Shown: positions 24,429 through 32,223 of the stretch, piece by piece
Position numbering within the stretch: the first letter of the stretch is position 1
Layout: each line of letters starts with the position of its first letter
From: Rubrobacter indicoceani
GTDB lineage: Bacteria > Actinomycetota > Rubrobacteria > Rubrobacterales > Rubrobacteraceae
Assembly: GCF_003568865.1 (NCBI RefSeq)
Contig: NZ_CP031115.1
Coordinates: 496,001-560,000 of the forward strand
DNA length: 64,000 nucleotides
Reading direction: 5' to 3'
The notes under the pieces: model-generated
What the model was told of the DNA's origin: nothing
Seen by the model: the letters and a program-made list of their open reading frames with translations, nothing else
Database searches by the model: none
Translations under genes and position numbers: made by a program

Positions 24429-25286
24429 CTATCGCCGAATCGGGGCGTTCTCGCGCAGGAACTCCAGCAGGACCCTGTTGAAATAGTCCGGGTTGTCCTG
24501 GTTGGCGTTGTGTCCGGCGTCGGGGACGACTCTGTAGCGGCAGTCCGGTTCTCGTGCGGCCCAGTTCGGAGCTTCTTTTGCTATGGTCCCGGCCCGGTCG
24601 TATTCGCCGTGCGTGATGAGCAGGGGAACCCGTATGCGGTGGTCCGGCTCGTCCCGGAAGACTTTGGTAACGGCCCGCCAGACGGTCAGGAATTCTTTTT
24701 TGGAGAGCAGGCTCGTCGCCTCGTGAGCGTAGCGCTGCACTTCGGGTTTCGTGGCGACGTTCTTCGCCGTGAGCTTTCTGCGGGCCCCGTCGGGCAGGAC
24801 CCTGAAGAAGGCGCGGGTGAGCCTCAGGATAAGCCTCTCCTGCTGGTTTGGAGGGATCTTGATGTCGGTCGAGTCCACGATGACGAGGGCCGAGATCCGC
24901 GCCGGATAGCGCAGGTAGAGTTCCTGGGAGATGTAGCCGCCGAAGGATTGCCCGACCAGGACGGCTTTCTCGTGGCCGGCGGCTGAGATCAGGGCGGCCA
25001 GGTCTTCGGCGCAGGTCCCGACGGTGAACTCACCGTCGCCTATCGGCTTCGAGCGTCCGTGTCCTCTTACGTCCCAGGTGAGCGTCCGGTATCCGGCTTC
25101 CGTTGCGGCCTCGACCTGAGCATCGAACATCCTGTGGTCCATCGTCGCGCCGGGGGTGAACGCCACGAGCGGTCCGTCCCTCGGACCGGCGAGCCAGTAA
25201 TGTACCTCCGAGCCCGAACGTCGGAGGGTGCCTTCGGTAACGTCAGGATAAGTCATGCCATACATCGTAACATCCGGGCTTCTCAC
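24429..25286 (-). CDS. Alpha/beta hydrolase
   Basis: A 285-residue alpha/beta-fold hydrolase. It has TWDVRGHGRS around residue 70, the nucleophile elbow VGQSFGGYIS with Ser near residue 115, an acid region LLITHGEYDR and the catalytic His in DAGHNANQDNPDYFN. The substrate is unknown; it resembles 3-oxoadipate enol-lactonase-like and haloperoxidase-like esterases. The GTG start overlaps the stop of the CDF transporter as GTGA, so it is the second gene of a two-gene unit; internal Mets (MYGMTY) give a more typical N terminus. Confidence 0.88.
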   Translation of the reverse strand: MRSPDVTMYGMTYPDVTEGTLRRSGSEVHYWLAGPRDGPLVAFTPGATMDHRMFDAQVEAATEAGYRTLTWDVRGHGRSKPIGDGEFTVGTCAEDLAALISAAGHEKAVLVGQSFGGYISQELYLRYPARISALVIVDSTDIKIPPNQQERLILRLTRAFFRVLPDGARRKLTAKNVATKPEVQRYAHEATSLLSKKEFLTVWRAVTKVFRDEPDHRIRVPLLITHGEYDRAGTIAKEAPNWAAREPDCRYRVVPDAGHNANQDNPDYFNRVLLEFLRENAPIRR

Positions 25287-26212
25287 GCCTCCGTTCTACG
25301 ATCCAGATCCACATCCTCGAAGGAGGCCGGGTCTTCCTCGGGCTCGATGTGGATAAAGACGGTGCTTCCGGCCAGCTCTTCGCGCAGGTCTCTCTCTATT
25401 CTTTCTGAGAGGTCGTGACCGTGCTGCACGCTCCAGTCGCCGGGGACAAGGACGTGCATCGAGAGAAACCGCCTCTGTCCGGCCTGACGGGTTCGAAGGG
25501 CGTGAAAGCGAACGCCGCCCTTGCGGTAACGGTCGAGGACGGACTGCAGCTGTCTCTGGTCCTCGCCGGAGATGGATTGATCGAGCAACCCGTTTGCCGT
25601 TGTCTTGAGCAGCCTCATCCCCGTCCAGACGATGTTCAGGGCGACGAGCATGGCTACAAGCGGGTCAAGGAAGTACCAGCCCGTCAGGCCCGCCGCCCCG
25701 ACCCCGACTATAACCCCCGCCGAGGTCCACACATCCGTGAGAAGGTGCTTGCCGTCCGCGTCGAGGGTGATCGAACGAAGCCGCCTCCCAGCCCGGATAA
25801 GCGCGACCGCGACCGCGCCGTTTATGCCCGCCGCAACGGCGATCAACCCGAGCCCGAGCCCGACCTGCTGCAGCGGCTCCGGCTCGAACAGCCGCCCCGC
25901 AGCGGTGAAGAGGATGTAGCCGGCGGCTACAAGGATCAGGGCGCTCTCGAGCCCGCCCGCGAAGTACTCGACCTTGCCGTGACCGTAGGCGTGCTCCTCG
26001 TCCGCCGGACGCGCCGCCACGCTCAAGGCCCAGAACGCCGCAACCGCAGCGAACAGGTTTACGACCGACTCCGCCGCATCCGAGAACAGACCGACCGATC
26101 CCGTCAGCAGATACGCCCCGAACTTCAGCCCGATGGTGAAAACAGCGGCGCAGATCGAAAGCAGCGCAAACCGCCGCGCATCCCAGCCCCGCATGTCAAG
26201 CGCCTTCCACAT
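25283..26212 (-). CDS. Cation diffusion facilitator (CDF) family efflux protein
   Basis: A 309-residue CDF protein with six membrane helices (residues 15-210) and a cytoplasmic C-terminal domain with VHALRTRQAGQRRFLSMHVLVPGDWSVQHGHDLSERIE, the usual metal-binding ferredoxin-like fold. Helix 2 carries SDAAESVVNL, where the FieF-type Asp ligands are Glu and Asn, and helix 5 carries DGKHLLTDVWTS (HxxxD). EEHAYGHGKVEYF is the conserved loop. It exports divalent metals; the altered helix 2 makes specificity uncertain (Zn, Fe, Mn or Co). An AT-rich inverted repeat lies just upstream. Confidence 0.93.
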   Translation of the reverse strand: MWKALDMRGWDARRFALLSICAAVFTIGLKFGAYLLTGSVGLFSDAAESVVNLFAAVAAFWALSVAARPADEEHAYGHGKVEYFAGGLESALILVAAGYILFTAAGRLFEPEPLQQVGLGLGLIAVAAGINGAVAVALIRAGRRLRSITLDADGKHLLTDVWTSAGVIVGVGAAGLTGWYFLDPLVAMLVALNIVWTGMRLLKTTANGLLDQSISGEDQRQLQSVLDRYRKGGVRFHALRTRQAGQRRFLSMHVLVPGDWSVQHGHDLSERIERDLREELAGSTVFIHIEPEEDPASFEDVDLDRRTEA

Positions 26213-26236
26213 TGTCCGGGGATTCTACCCTAAAGG

Positions 26237-26260
26237 TTGAAGTAGAACTTTAAGGTATAG
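26237..26260. promoter_or_regulatory. Inverted repeat upstream of the CDF gene, copy 3 of the ACTTnAA...TATAG motif
   Basis: TTGAAGT-AGA-ACTTTAA is an inverted repeat with one mismatch, followed by GGTATAG. It lies 25 bases from the CDF start. On the minus strand it precedes a possible -10 (TAGAAT). The arrangement resembles a MerR-type operator in a stretched promoter, but that is speculative. Confidence 0.4.
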
Positions 26261-26451
26261 TTGGCCGGATATTTTAATGCGGGCTAAAGCGTTTTCTCCG
26301 GACCCGGTTGTTTTTATCCGGCCCCGCCGACCCCCGTAGACAGCCTCCGCCTCGTCTGCCCCCCTGCCGGCCCGGAGGGGCAGGGACCGCCCCGGAAAAG
26401 GGCCTCAGACGCCGGATGACGGAGCGCGACCCGTGATGTAAACTCCCCGGC

Positions 26452-26541
26452 GGAGAGGTGGCAGAGTGGACGAATGCGGCGGTCTCGAAAACCGTTATGT
26501 CGGTAGCCCCGGCATCGGGGGTTCAAATCCCCCCCTCTCCG
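26452..26541 (+). tRNA. tRNA-Ser(CGA)
   Basis: A 90-base class II tRNA. Acceptor GGAGAGG pairs with CCTCTCC. The anticodon stem GCGGT/ACCG- holds the loop CTCGAAA with anticodon CGA for codon UCG. A long variable arm (about 20 bases, with TCGG.. and CCGG.. pairing) and T loop TTCAAAT follow. The discriminator is G, as expected for tRNA-Ser. CCA is not encoded. Confidence 0.95.
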
Positions 26542-26725
26542 CTCCGTCAGCCCCCGGGACACACCCCGAATTACACACCCCGATTGTGTCATGTTGTACA
26601 TATTGCTGCCGGCTGCGTTGATCGCGGCGTAAAAGGTGTATAGTCCCTCTTCAGGCAAATCAATTGAGCGACTTTCAACTACACACGAGTTCGTGTTGGC
26701 CGTTCTCTCGGAAAGGCAGCACATC

Positions 26726-27061
26726 GTGCGTATTCTCATCACGGTTTCACCGCTCATGTATCGCGAGGCCCTTGCGCTCACCGTCGGGCGGCATCGCCCG
26801 GAATACGAGGTGATGTTCGGTGCGGTCGAGTCGCTGGACGGGGAGGTGGAAGATTTCGGGCCCGATCTCCTTATCTGTAGCGACCGGGACGGCTTCAGCC
26901 TAGAACAGACCAGAAACGTTCTGTGCCGGATCGAGCTCCTCTACAACGACAGCATGGGGGCCAGAGTAAGCCTCGACGGAAAAGTGTGGGTGATGGAAAA
27001 TATCTCCACCGAGGACCTGCTCGGGATCATAGACCGGGTTCGAGAACTCAATACGGAGTAG
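26726..27061 (+). CDS. Pseudo-receiver-like small protein A
   Basis: A 111-residue protein that begins VRILITVSPLMYREALALTVGRHRPEYEVMFG and continues FGPDLLICSD. The start resembles the first strand and helix of a response-regulator receiver domain (compare IRVLLADDHTMFREGLAGSLNRYGG in the regulator 1 kb downstream), but the paired acidic residues and phospho-acceptor Asp are missing. The rest (RVSLDGKVWVMENISTEDLLGIIDRV) is shared with the next gene. I chose GTG 26726 because it aligns with the paralogue start and has GGAAAGG upstream. It is probably a signalling-related protein of unknown partner. Confidence 0.65.
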   Translation: MRILITVSPLMYREALALTVGRHRPEYEVMFGAVESLDGEVEDFGPDLLICSDRDGFSLEQTRNVLCRIELLYNDSMGARVSLDGKVWVMENISTEDLLGIIDRVRELNTE

Positions 27062-27369
27062 ATCCCCGAAGCCTGAACCGACCGCCCAACCCCCCAACTC
27101 CAACGGACGTACGCACCTGTCCCTTCTGACCTCGCTCTCCGGTTTGCGGACGGTGGTTGTAACGAAGTATATAAAACTATAGAAGGCTCCAGAACGGGAG
27201 ACGCGCCGGGGTCCGTACACAGTTCGGAGCATTTCACCGTTGGAAGCCTCGACTCCGGCGGCAGAGGTTGTACGTTTACGTGTAATGTGTTGCGTGTGAT
27301 GTACGTTCACCGGGCGGTCCACAGACCCGGCGAGTTCGCACCGGTCGTTTTTCAGGGAGGATACGGATC
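27062..27369. other. 308-base gap between the two pseudo-receiver genes, with a tandem 11-bp repeat
   Basis: There is no gene here. TGTACGTTTAC (27269-27279) and TGTACGTTCAC (27300-27310) are near-identical direct repeats exactly 31 bp apart (three helical turns), 60-100 bases before the second paralogue. A TATATAAAACTATAG stretch near 27167 is promoter-like. The spacing suggests cooperative binding of a regulator on one DNA face. Confidence 0.45.
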
Positions 27370-27717
27370 TTGAAAGTTCTTATCACCATCAAACCCCTTA
27401 TGTACCGCGAGTCTCTCGCGCTGGCCTTCAGCCGCCATCGCCCGGACTACGAGGTGATGCTCGCTCCGACGGCGTCGGTGGACCGGGCGGAGGACTTCCG
27501 GCCCGACATGCTTATACGCAACGACACCGACGGCGTGGACATGGAGCTTATGGAGAACATCCGGTGCTGGATCGAGGTCCTCTACAGCGATGGCATGGAC
27601 GCCAGGGTCAGCCTCGAAGGCGACGTCTGGAACATAAAGGATATCTCCACCGGAGACCTGCTCGATATCGTGGACCGGACGGAGAAGCTGATGATGGACA
27701 ACGCGCCGATAAACTGA
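27370..27717 (+). CDS. Pseudo-receiver-like small protein B (paralogue of A)
   Basis: A 115-residue protein closely related to the gene at 26726. MKVLITIKPLMYRESLALAFSRHRPDYEVML matches the paralogue over the N terminus, and GDVWNIKDISTGDLLDIVDRTEKL over the C terminus. GGAGG lies 10 bases before a TTG start. No canonical phosphorylation site is visible. The pair and the broken regulator next door suggest a local family of degenerate receiver domains. The function is unknown. Confidence 0.68.
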   Translation: MKVLITIKPLMYRESLALAFSRHRPDYEVMLAPTASVDRAEDFRPDMLIRNDTDGVDMELMENIRCWIEVLYSDGMDARVSLEGDVWNIKDISTGDLLDIVDRTEKLMMDNAPIN

Positions 27718-27738
27718 GCCGCCCCCGGCCCGAAAGCT

Positions 27739-28406
27739 CTACCCCTCGTCGCTCATGTCGCTGATGGTGATCCACTCCTCCTGAAGCGCCTTCCGCATGG
27801 CCTCCGAGCGTGAGCCGACCTCCATCCTCTTGTAGGTGTTCGCCAGGTGCCGCTTGACGGTCCCTTCGGCTATGTAGAGGCGACTGGCTATCTGGCGGTT
27901 CGAGAGGCCGCGGGCGGTCAGGAGGAGTATCTCGGCTGCCTGACCGAGAGCACCCCGCCCGTACCCTCGTTTGCGTTCTCCAGCAGCTCGCGGGGCATCC
28001 CGACGACCACGTTGTCCTGATCCGGGCTGAGAACGGCGGCCCGGACCGCCCCGATAAGATGGCTTGTCGAGGAACTCTTGAGCAGGTAGCCGTCTACCCC
28101 GAGTTTCAGGTAGTCGCGTATCATGCGCGGGTCCTCGAACATGGTCACTATGACCACCTTCGGAGGGGGGGTGAGCTTGCGTATCTCGTCAAGGGTGTTC
28201 TTCGCCCGCTCGAAAGGCAACTGAACCTGCATGATCACCACGTCCGGCTTTGCCTGTCTGGCAAGTTCCAGAGCGCGCTTGTCGTTTGCCACCTCCCCGA
28301 CGATCTCCATGCCGCCGTAGCGATTCAGAGATCCCGCGAGTCCCTCCCGGAACATCGTGTGGTCGTCGGCCAGAAGCACCCGGATCTTTTGCTGCTCTTC
28401 GGTCAA
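27739..28406 (-). pseudogene. NarL/LuxR-type response regulator, frameshifted, with Gln at the phosphorylation site
   Basis: A receiver domain (IRVLLADDHTMFREGLAG...) is followed, in another frame, by a complete LuxR helix-turn-helix (AEILLLTARGLSNRQIASRLYIAEGTVKRHLANTY). The frames join cleanly as LSVRQ/AEILLL if one base is restored near 27935-27938, so a single-base deletion is the simplest reading. Independently, the phospho-acceptor Asp is replaced: PDVVIMQVQLP has Gln60 where Asp is expected, although the acidic pair (ADDH) and the Lys (LLKSS) remain. I start at TTG 28406 after GGAGG. As read, the product would be a receiver-only protein ending about residue 162. Confidence 0.75.
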
Positions 28407-28660
28407 GTCACCTCCAACACGAATATTATAAACTCCTGCGGATACATCGTCCGCATCACACGAGCGTGAGTTCAAAGTTGTTATCTTACATACCCGCACA
28501 CAACACAGGGTACACAGTTGGATACATACTGAACCTCAGCCGGACACCGGAGCTTGTCACCGGAAAGTTCGTGGTTTATGGTTACTTACACCTTAGGGAA
28601 AAGCTCTATGAGAACCATGCTCCCCAAACTAACGACCGATTCTACGGGAAGAGGCAAAAA

Positions 28661-29050
28661 GTGATTAAGAGGGACGAAGCGCTTCTTGAAGCTACACTCA
28701 CGAGGCCGGCTCTGAGCGCGCGATCTCACTGGCTTATCCTGAATACCGACAATGAGCGGGCGCTGACCATCACCCATGCCCGCCGGGAGTTGCTGCCGGT
28801 CTTCAGCTTCAGGGAAGAGGCGGAGATGTTTCTCCTGATCGGGGAAGCGGAGGGCGCCGGGCTGGAGGTCCGGGAGGTTGGACCGGGGGAGCTGCTTCCG
28901 ATGCTGTTCGGGTCGGATGCGGCTATAGACGCCGTCGTTCTGGACCCGCTGCCGGAGATGATCTCCCGCGACACCCTGTGGCTGGTGTGCCTCGACCGTG
29001 AGCTTTTCGCGGGGCGCCTGCTCCGGGACCAGCATAGAGTCCTGAGCTGA
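28661..29050 (+). CDS. SseB-like small protein, function unknown
   Basis: A 129-residue protein. WLILNTDNERALTITHARRELLPVFSFREEAEMFLLIGEAEGAGLEVREVGPGELLPMLFG resembles the N-terminal part of SseB-domain proteins (strand, LPVFxxxEEAexFL helix, then a strand with V-x-PG). A second gene with the same look lies at 37686. The frame is open well upstream; I place the start at GTG 28661, preceded by GAAGAGG, because the sequence before it looks non-coding. It diverges from the broken regulator across about 250 bases. The domain call is by eye. Confidence 0.5.
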   Translation: MIKRDEALLEATLTRPALSARSHWLILNTDNERALTITHARRELLPVFSFREEAEMFLLIGEAEGAGLEVREVGPGELLPMLFGSDAAIDAVVLDPLPEMISRDTLWLVCLDRELFAGRLLRDQHRVLS

Positions 29051-29120
29051 ACCCCGGGTCCGTTCCGGCGGGCCCCGCCGGGCTTTGCGGACGGACCTGC
29101 AAAGCGTATGATGCCCTTCT

Positions 29121-30365
29121 ATGTTCAAGGACGGGCGCAGAAAAGCAGGCGGAGAGCGCTGGTACACCGGGCGGCTGCGGGGGATCCTGCTCTACGCGCT
29201 CGGGGCGGGGGCGATACTGCTCTCCATCGGGGTCTACGGCGAGTTCCTGAGCGGGATGCTCGGGAGGATCTCGACCGAAGACATGGACATCCACGCGGAC
29301 TTCAACACCTTCTGGCGGTCGGCGGACGCCTACCGCTACGGGCGCGACCTCTACAGCACCGGGGCGCGGCTCGTGAACCTGAACCCGCCGCTCTGGACTA
29401 TCCTTATCTCCCCGCTCGCGTTTCTGGACCCGATCGTCGCCTACCGCATCTTTACCCAGCTGACCCTTGTAACCGTTGTCGGGTACGTGGTCTGGCTGAC
29501 CCGGAGGCTGAACATAACGGGGGGCTGGGCCGCGACGGCGACGGCGATGGTGCTTGTCTCGTCCCCGGTTCTCGGGACGCTCGCGCTCGGGCAGATCTAC
29601 GCCTTCCTCACCCTCGGGCTGGTAGCCGCCTGGCTGCTCGAAAGACGCGGCCTCACCGTCGCCTCCGGTCTCGTGCTCGGCGTCACCATCGCCCTCAAAC
29701 CCTCGCTCTTGCCGCTGGTCCTCTGGCCGCTTCTCCGGGGCAGGTGGAAGCATCTCCTCTCAACGCTCGGCGGCGGGGCGGGGGCGACGCTCTTCGCCGC
29801 GCTCGTCGCGGGCTTCGGGGCGACCTTCGAGTGGCTCCGGCTGCTTTCGGACTCGCCGCTCAACACCTACTGGGACAACGCCTCGCTGCCCTCGGCGGCG
29901 GCCCGGCTCTTCACCGAAAACCAGTTCGCCACGAACCTTACGGAGCTTCCGTTTCTGGTGAAGGTCGCCTACGGGCTCGGGGTGGTCGCCGTCGTGCTCA
30001 GCGCGTGGCTCTCGCGGCGTGACCCGGAGCTGGGGTTCTGGGCAATAGTCGCGGCCTCGCTTATCGTCGCCCCGATAGCCTGGCACAACTACCTGATGCT
30101 GCTCGTGCCGGGGGTCTTCCTGCTGCTGCACCGGAAACGCTACGCCGCCGCGTTCTTCCTGCTCGCGCTCCAGATCATCCCGCCTCAGTGGCCGCTTATC
30201 TGGCAGGAAGATACAAAGCTCGCGGCGGTGATGCTCTCGCTCTACGCCGCGATACTGGTGATCCACTGGGCCTTTCTCCTGCCCCTGAAAAAAAGGGGGT
30301 CGGGGGAGGAAAACCCGGCTAGCGGCGCTCCAGCGTCTCAAGAGCATCTCCGGCGGCCTGCTTGA
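29121..30365 (+). CDS. GT87-like membrane glycosyltransferase (DUF2029)
   Basis: A 414-residue protein with about ten membrane helices. The first extracytoplasmic loop contains DFNTFWRSADAYRYGRDLYS, where the DF/Y-x-x-FW..A...G..LY pattern is typical of GT87 polyprenyl-phosphate-dependent mannosyltransferases. NPPLWTILISPLAF and GQIYAFLTLGLVAAWLLERRG are further family landmarks. It would transfer a sugar to a cell-envelope glycan or lipid outside the membrane. The 3' end overlaps the convergent TPR gene by 47 bases. Confidence 0.82.
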   Translation: MFKDGRRKAGGERWYTGRLRGILLYALGAGAILLSIGVYGEFLSGMLGRISTEDMDIHADFNTFWRSADAYRYGRDLYSTGARLVNLNPPLWTILISPLAFLDPIVAYRIFTQLTLVTVVGYVVWLTRRLNITGGWAATATAMVLVSSPVLGTLALGQIYAFLTLGLVAAWLLERRGLTVASGLVLGVTIALKPSLLPLVLWPLLRGRWKHLLSTLGGGAGATLFAALVAGFGATFEWLRLLSDSPLNTYWDNASLPSAAARLFTENQFATNLTELPFLVKVAYGLGVVAVVLSAWLSRRDPELGFWAIVAASLIVAPIAWHNYLMLLVPGVFLLLHRKRYAAAFFLLALQIIPPQWPLIWQEDTKLAAVMLSLYAAILVIHWAFLLPLKKRGSGEENPASGAPASQEHLRRPA

Positions 30366-30930
30366 GCCTGCGCCCGGCGTCCACCTCGAAAACCTTCTGG
30401 AGGTCGGAGCGGGCGCGGGAGTTCTCCCCGAGGGCGGCAAGGGCCGAGGCGCGGTTGTAGTAGGCGATGCCGAGGCGCGGGTCGCGCTTGACGGCGTGTT
30501 CGGCGGCCTCCAGGGCGGCGTGCGGGTCCCCGGTCGCGTCGCGGGTCGCGGCCAGAGCGGAGAAGTAGCGGGGGAGCGGACGGGTCTGGATCATCTCCTC
30601 GTACTGGTCGGCGGCCTTTTCGTACTCGCCGGACCTGAACGCCCGCCCGGCCCGGCGCTCTTCGGGGGCGACGGCGCGGGCCGCAACGACGGTGAGCAGC
30701 GCGGCCCCGCTCAGGTAGACGAGCAGGACGACGCCGTAGCGTGCCACCTCGGCCTGGGCCAGCACAAACGGCAGCCCGGCAACGAAAACGGCGGTCGTGA
30801 AGGCCGGGATCATCCGTACAAGAAACTCCCGGTACTCCCCGATGCGGAGCAGGTCGCGGTTCTGCAGGGCGAGCGCGACCGTCAGCCCCGCAAGGAGCAT
30901 GAGCGCGGCGAGCGTCGAGTAGAAAAGCAA
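30319..30930 (-). CDS. TPR-containing membrane protein 1
   Basis: A 203-residue protein. Three N-terminal membrane helices (residues 5-23, 38-60 and 66-86) are followed by a soluble domain with two TPR-like repeats: RAFRSGEYEKAADQYEEMIQTRP and the segment HAALEAAEHAVKRDPRLGIAYYNRASALAALG. It shares length and layout with the next gene upstream, so the two arose by duplication. It starts 3 bases after that gene ends, so they are co-transcribed. It probably serves as a scaffold for protein contacts at the membrane. Confidence 0.75.
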   Translation of the reverse strand: MLFYSTLAALMLLAGLTVALALQNRDLLRIGEYREFLVRMIPAFTTAVFVAGLPFVLAQAEVARYGVVLLVYLSGAALLTVVAARAVAPEERRAGRAFRSGEYEKAADQYEEMIQTRPLPRYFSALAATRDATGDPHAALEAAEHAVKRDPRLGIAYYNRASALAALGENSRARSDLQKVFEVDAGRRLKQAAGDALETLERR

Positions 30931-30933
30931 AGC

Positions 30934-31545
30934 CTAGACCTTCTTCAGATCCAGAAGCTGAGACTGAGCCGCCCGCCGGAAGCGGCGCGGGGTATCCGTT
31001 TCGAGGGTCTTCTGGAAATCCTGCTTTGCCTTCTCCCTGCGCTTCATCTTCAGCTGGATCAGGGCGCGGTTATAGTACGCCAGACCGTAGTCCGGGTCGC
31101 CCTCTATCGCCTTTGTCGAGGACTTCACCGACTCGTCGTACCTCTCCGAAGCCCCGAGCGCGGCCCCGAGAAAGGCGTGGTTGCGCGGCAGCGGCCGGGA
31201 CTCGGCAAGCTCCCGGAACATCCGGGCGGCCTCGTCGTAGTCGCCTTTCTTGAAAGCCCGGTTCGCCTTTCTTTCGAGCGGCGGGACCGCAAGCAGCGAC
31301 GCCCCCACGATAAGGACGGCGAAGGCCGAGATCCAGACGATCGTCCCGTTGCCTCCAAACGACTGCACCGCCGGCAGGCTCAGGGCCATCAGGATAAGCA
31401 CGAAGAACGGCAACGCCCGCCGGGCAAGCTCGCCCCACGCCTTTGCCCGGGCAAGGTCCTTGTTGGCTGTATATATAGACTGCCAGGTAAAGATAAGGAC
31501 TATCGCCAGCAGCAGGAACGTCAGCGCGGAGGGGCTCAGGCCCAT
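30934..31545 (-). CDS. TPR-containing membrane protein 2 (paralogue of TPR protein 1)
   Basis: Also 203 residues. Three membrane helices are followed by NRAFKKGDYDEAARMFRELAESRPLPRNHAFLGAALGASERYDESVKSSTKAIEGDPDYGLAYYNRALIQLKM, at least two TPR units. SRPLPR and YYNRA are shared with the neighbour. The ATG abuts the stop of the DUF1802 gene, which indicates one operon of three genes that happen to have equal length. Confidence 0.78.
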   Translation of the reverse strand: MGLSPSALTFLLLAIVLIFTWQSIYTANKDLARAKAWGELARRALPFFVLILMALSLPAVQSFGGNGTIVWISAFAVLIVGASLLAVPPLERKANRAFKKGDYDEAARMFRELAESRPLPRNHAFLGAALGASERYDESVKSSTKAIEGDPDYGLAYYNRALIQLKMKRREKAKQDFQKTLETDTPRRFRRAAQSQLLDLKKV

Positions 31546-32157
31546 CTATCCGACCTCCGCCCGAGCGAAGCCCTCCAGCACCGACAGCGCGGGCGCGCTC
31601 GCCCGCCCGAACTCCGCGTCGGTCAGCGCCGGTCGGACGCCCGCCGCCCCCACGACATCCTCCAGCGAAACAAACGACTTGCACCCGCCGTAAGAGTTCC
31701 GGAACGGCAGAACGACCTCGTCCGGCAGCAGGTACGTCCTTAGAACCAGAGCGGTCAAAGGCTTTTTCGGACGCCACTTGAAGCGGCTCTCAACGTACTC
31801 GTGAGACCACATGTGATGCGGCTCCAGCGCGTCGAGTTCATCCTGTTCGGAGACCTCGTACGCCCCGACGACCTCCACGAACGACGTGAAACGCAGCGGG
31901 CCGGAGTCCTCGCGGTGTTCCAGACCGTCCATCAGATCCCGGTAGGCGGGCTTTATAAGCTCCGGCCTCTGGTGCTCGAAGCCGGGCAGGAGAAGAAAGC
32001 GCGACTCCGGCACGGCAAACGACTTCTCCCGGATGCCGCCCTTGCGGATGACCAGCGTGGTCCGACCCTTCTCGAGGGCCTCGACGGCGACGGCCCACTC
32101 CTTCAGGGCGTGGTCGAGCGGGAGGTCTGCGCGGGACGAACCGGTAACGGAATGCAT
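31546..32157 (-). CDS. DUF1802 family protein
   Basis: A 203-residue protein matching DUF1802: LDHALKEWAVAVEALEKGRTTLVIRKGGI at the start, FLLLPGFEHQRPELIKP in the middle, then RFTSFVEVVGAYEVSE, HHMWSHEYVESRFKWRPKKPLTALVLRTYLLP and RNSYGGCKSFV at the end. Members are often near restriction enzymes or of unknown role. It has no signal peptide and is probably cytoplasmic. It heads the three-gene unit with the two TPR proteins and diverges from fumC. Confidence 0.8.
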   Translation of the reverse strand: MHSVTGSSRADLPLDHALKEWAVAVEALEKGRTTLVIRKGGIREKSFAVPESRFLLLPGFEHQRPELIKPAYRDLMDGLEHREDSGPLRFTSFVEVVGAYEVSEQDELDALEPHHMWSHEYVESRFKWRPKKPLTALVLRTYLLPDEVVLPFRNSYGGCKSFVSLEDVVGAAGVRPALTDAEFGRASAPALSVLEGFARAEVG

Positions 32158-32170
32158 GGGATCACCTCTC

Positions 32171-32201
32171 GTATAATGCTCATCTGAGAGACAGATTATA
32201 C
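32171..32201. promoter_or_regulatory. Inverted repeat with TATAAT in the fumC / DUF1802 divergent region
   Basis: GTATAAT (32171-32177) and ATTATAC (32195-32201) are perfect inverted repeats. A second inner palindrome, ATCTG-AGAGA-CAGAT, lies at 32182-32196. TATAAT on each strand is a ready -10 for the flanking genes, although I find no good -35. It may be a shared operator-promoter. Confidence 0.4.
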
Positions 32202-32223
32202 CGACGATAACGGAGGACCCCGG

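Noticed and set aside
27739-28406. Programmed frameshift in the response regulator
   Set aside because: A -1 slip would restore the frame, but there is no slippery heptamer, so a one-base deletion is simpler.
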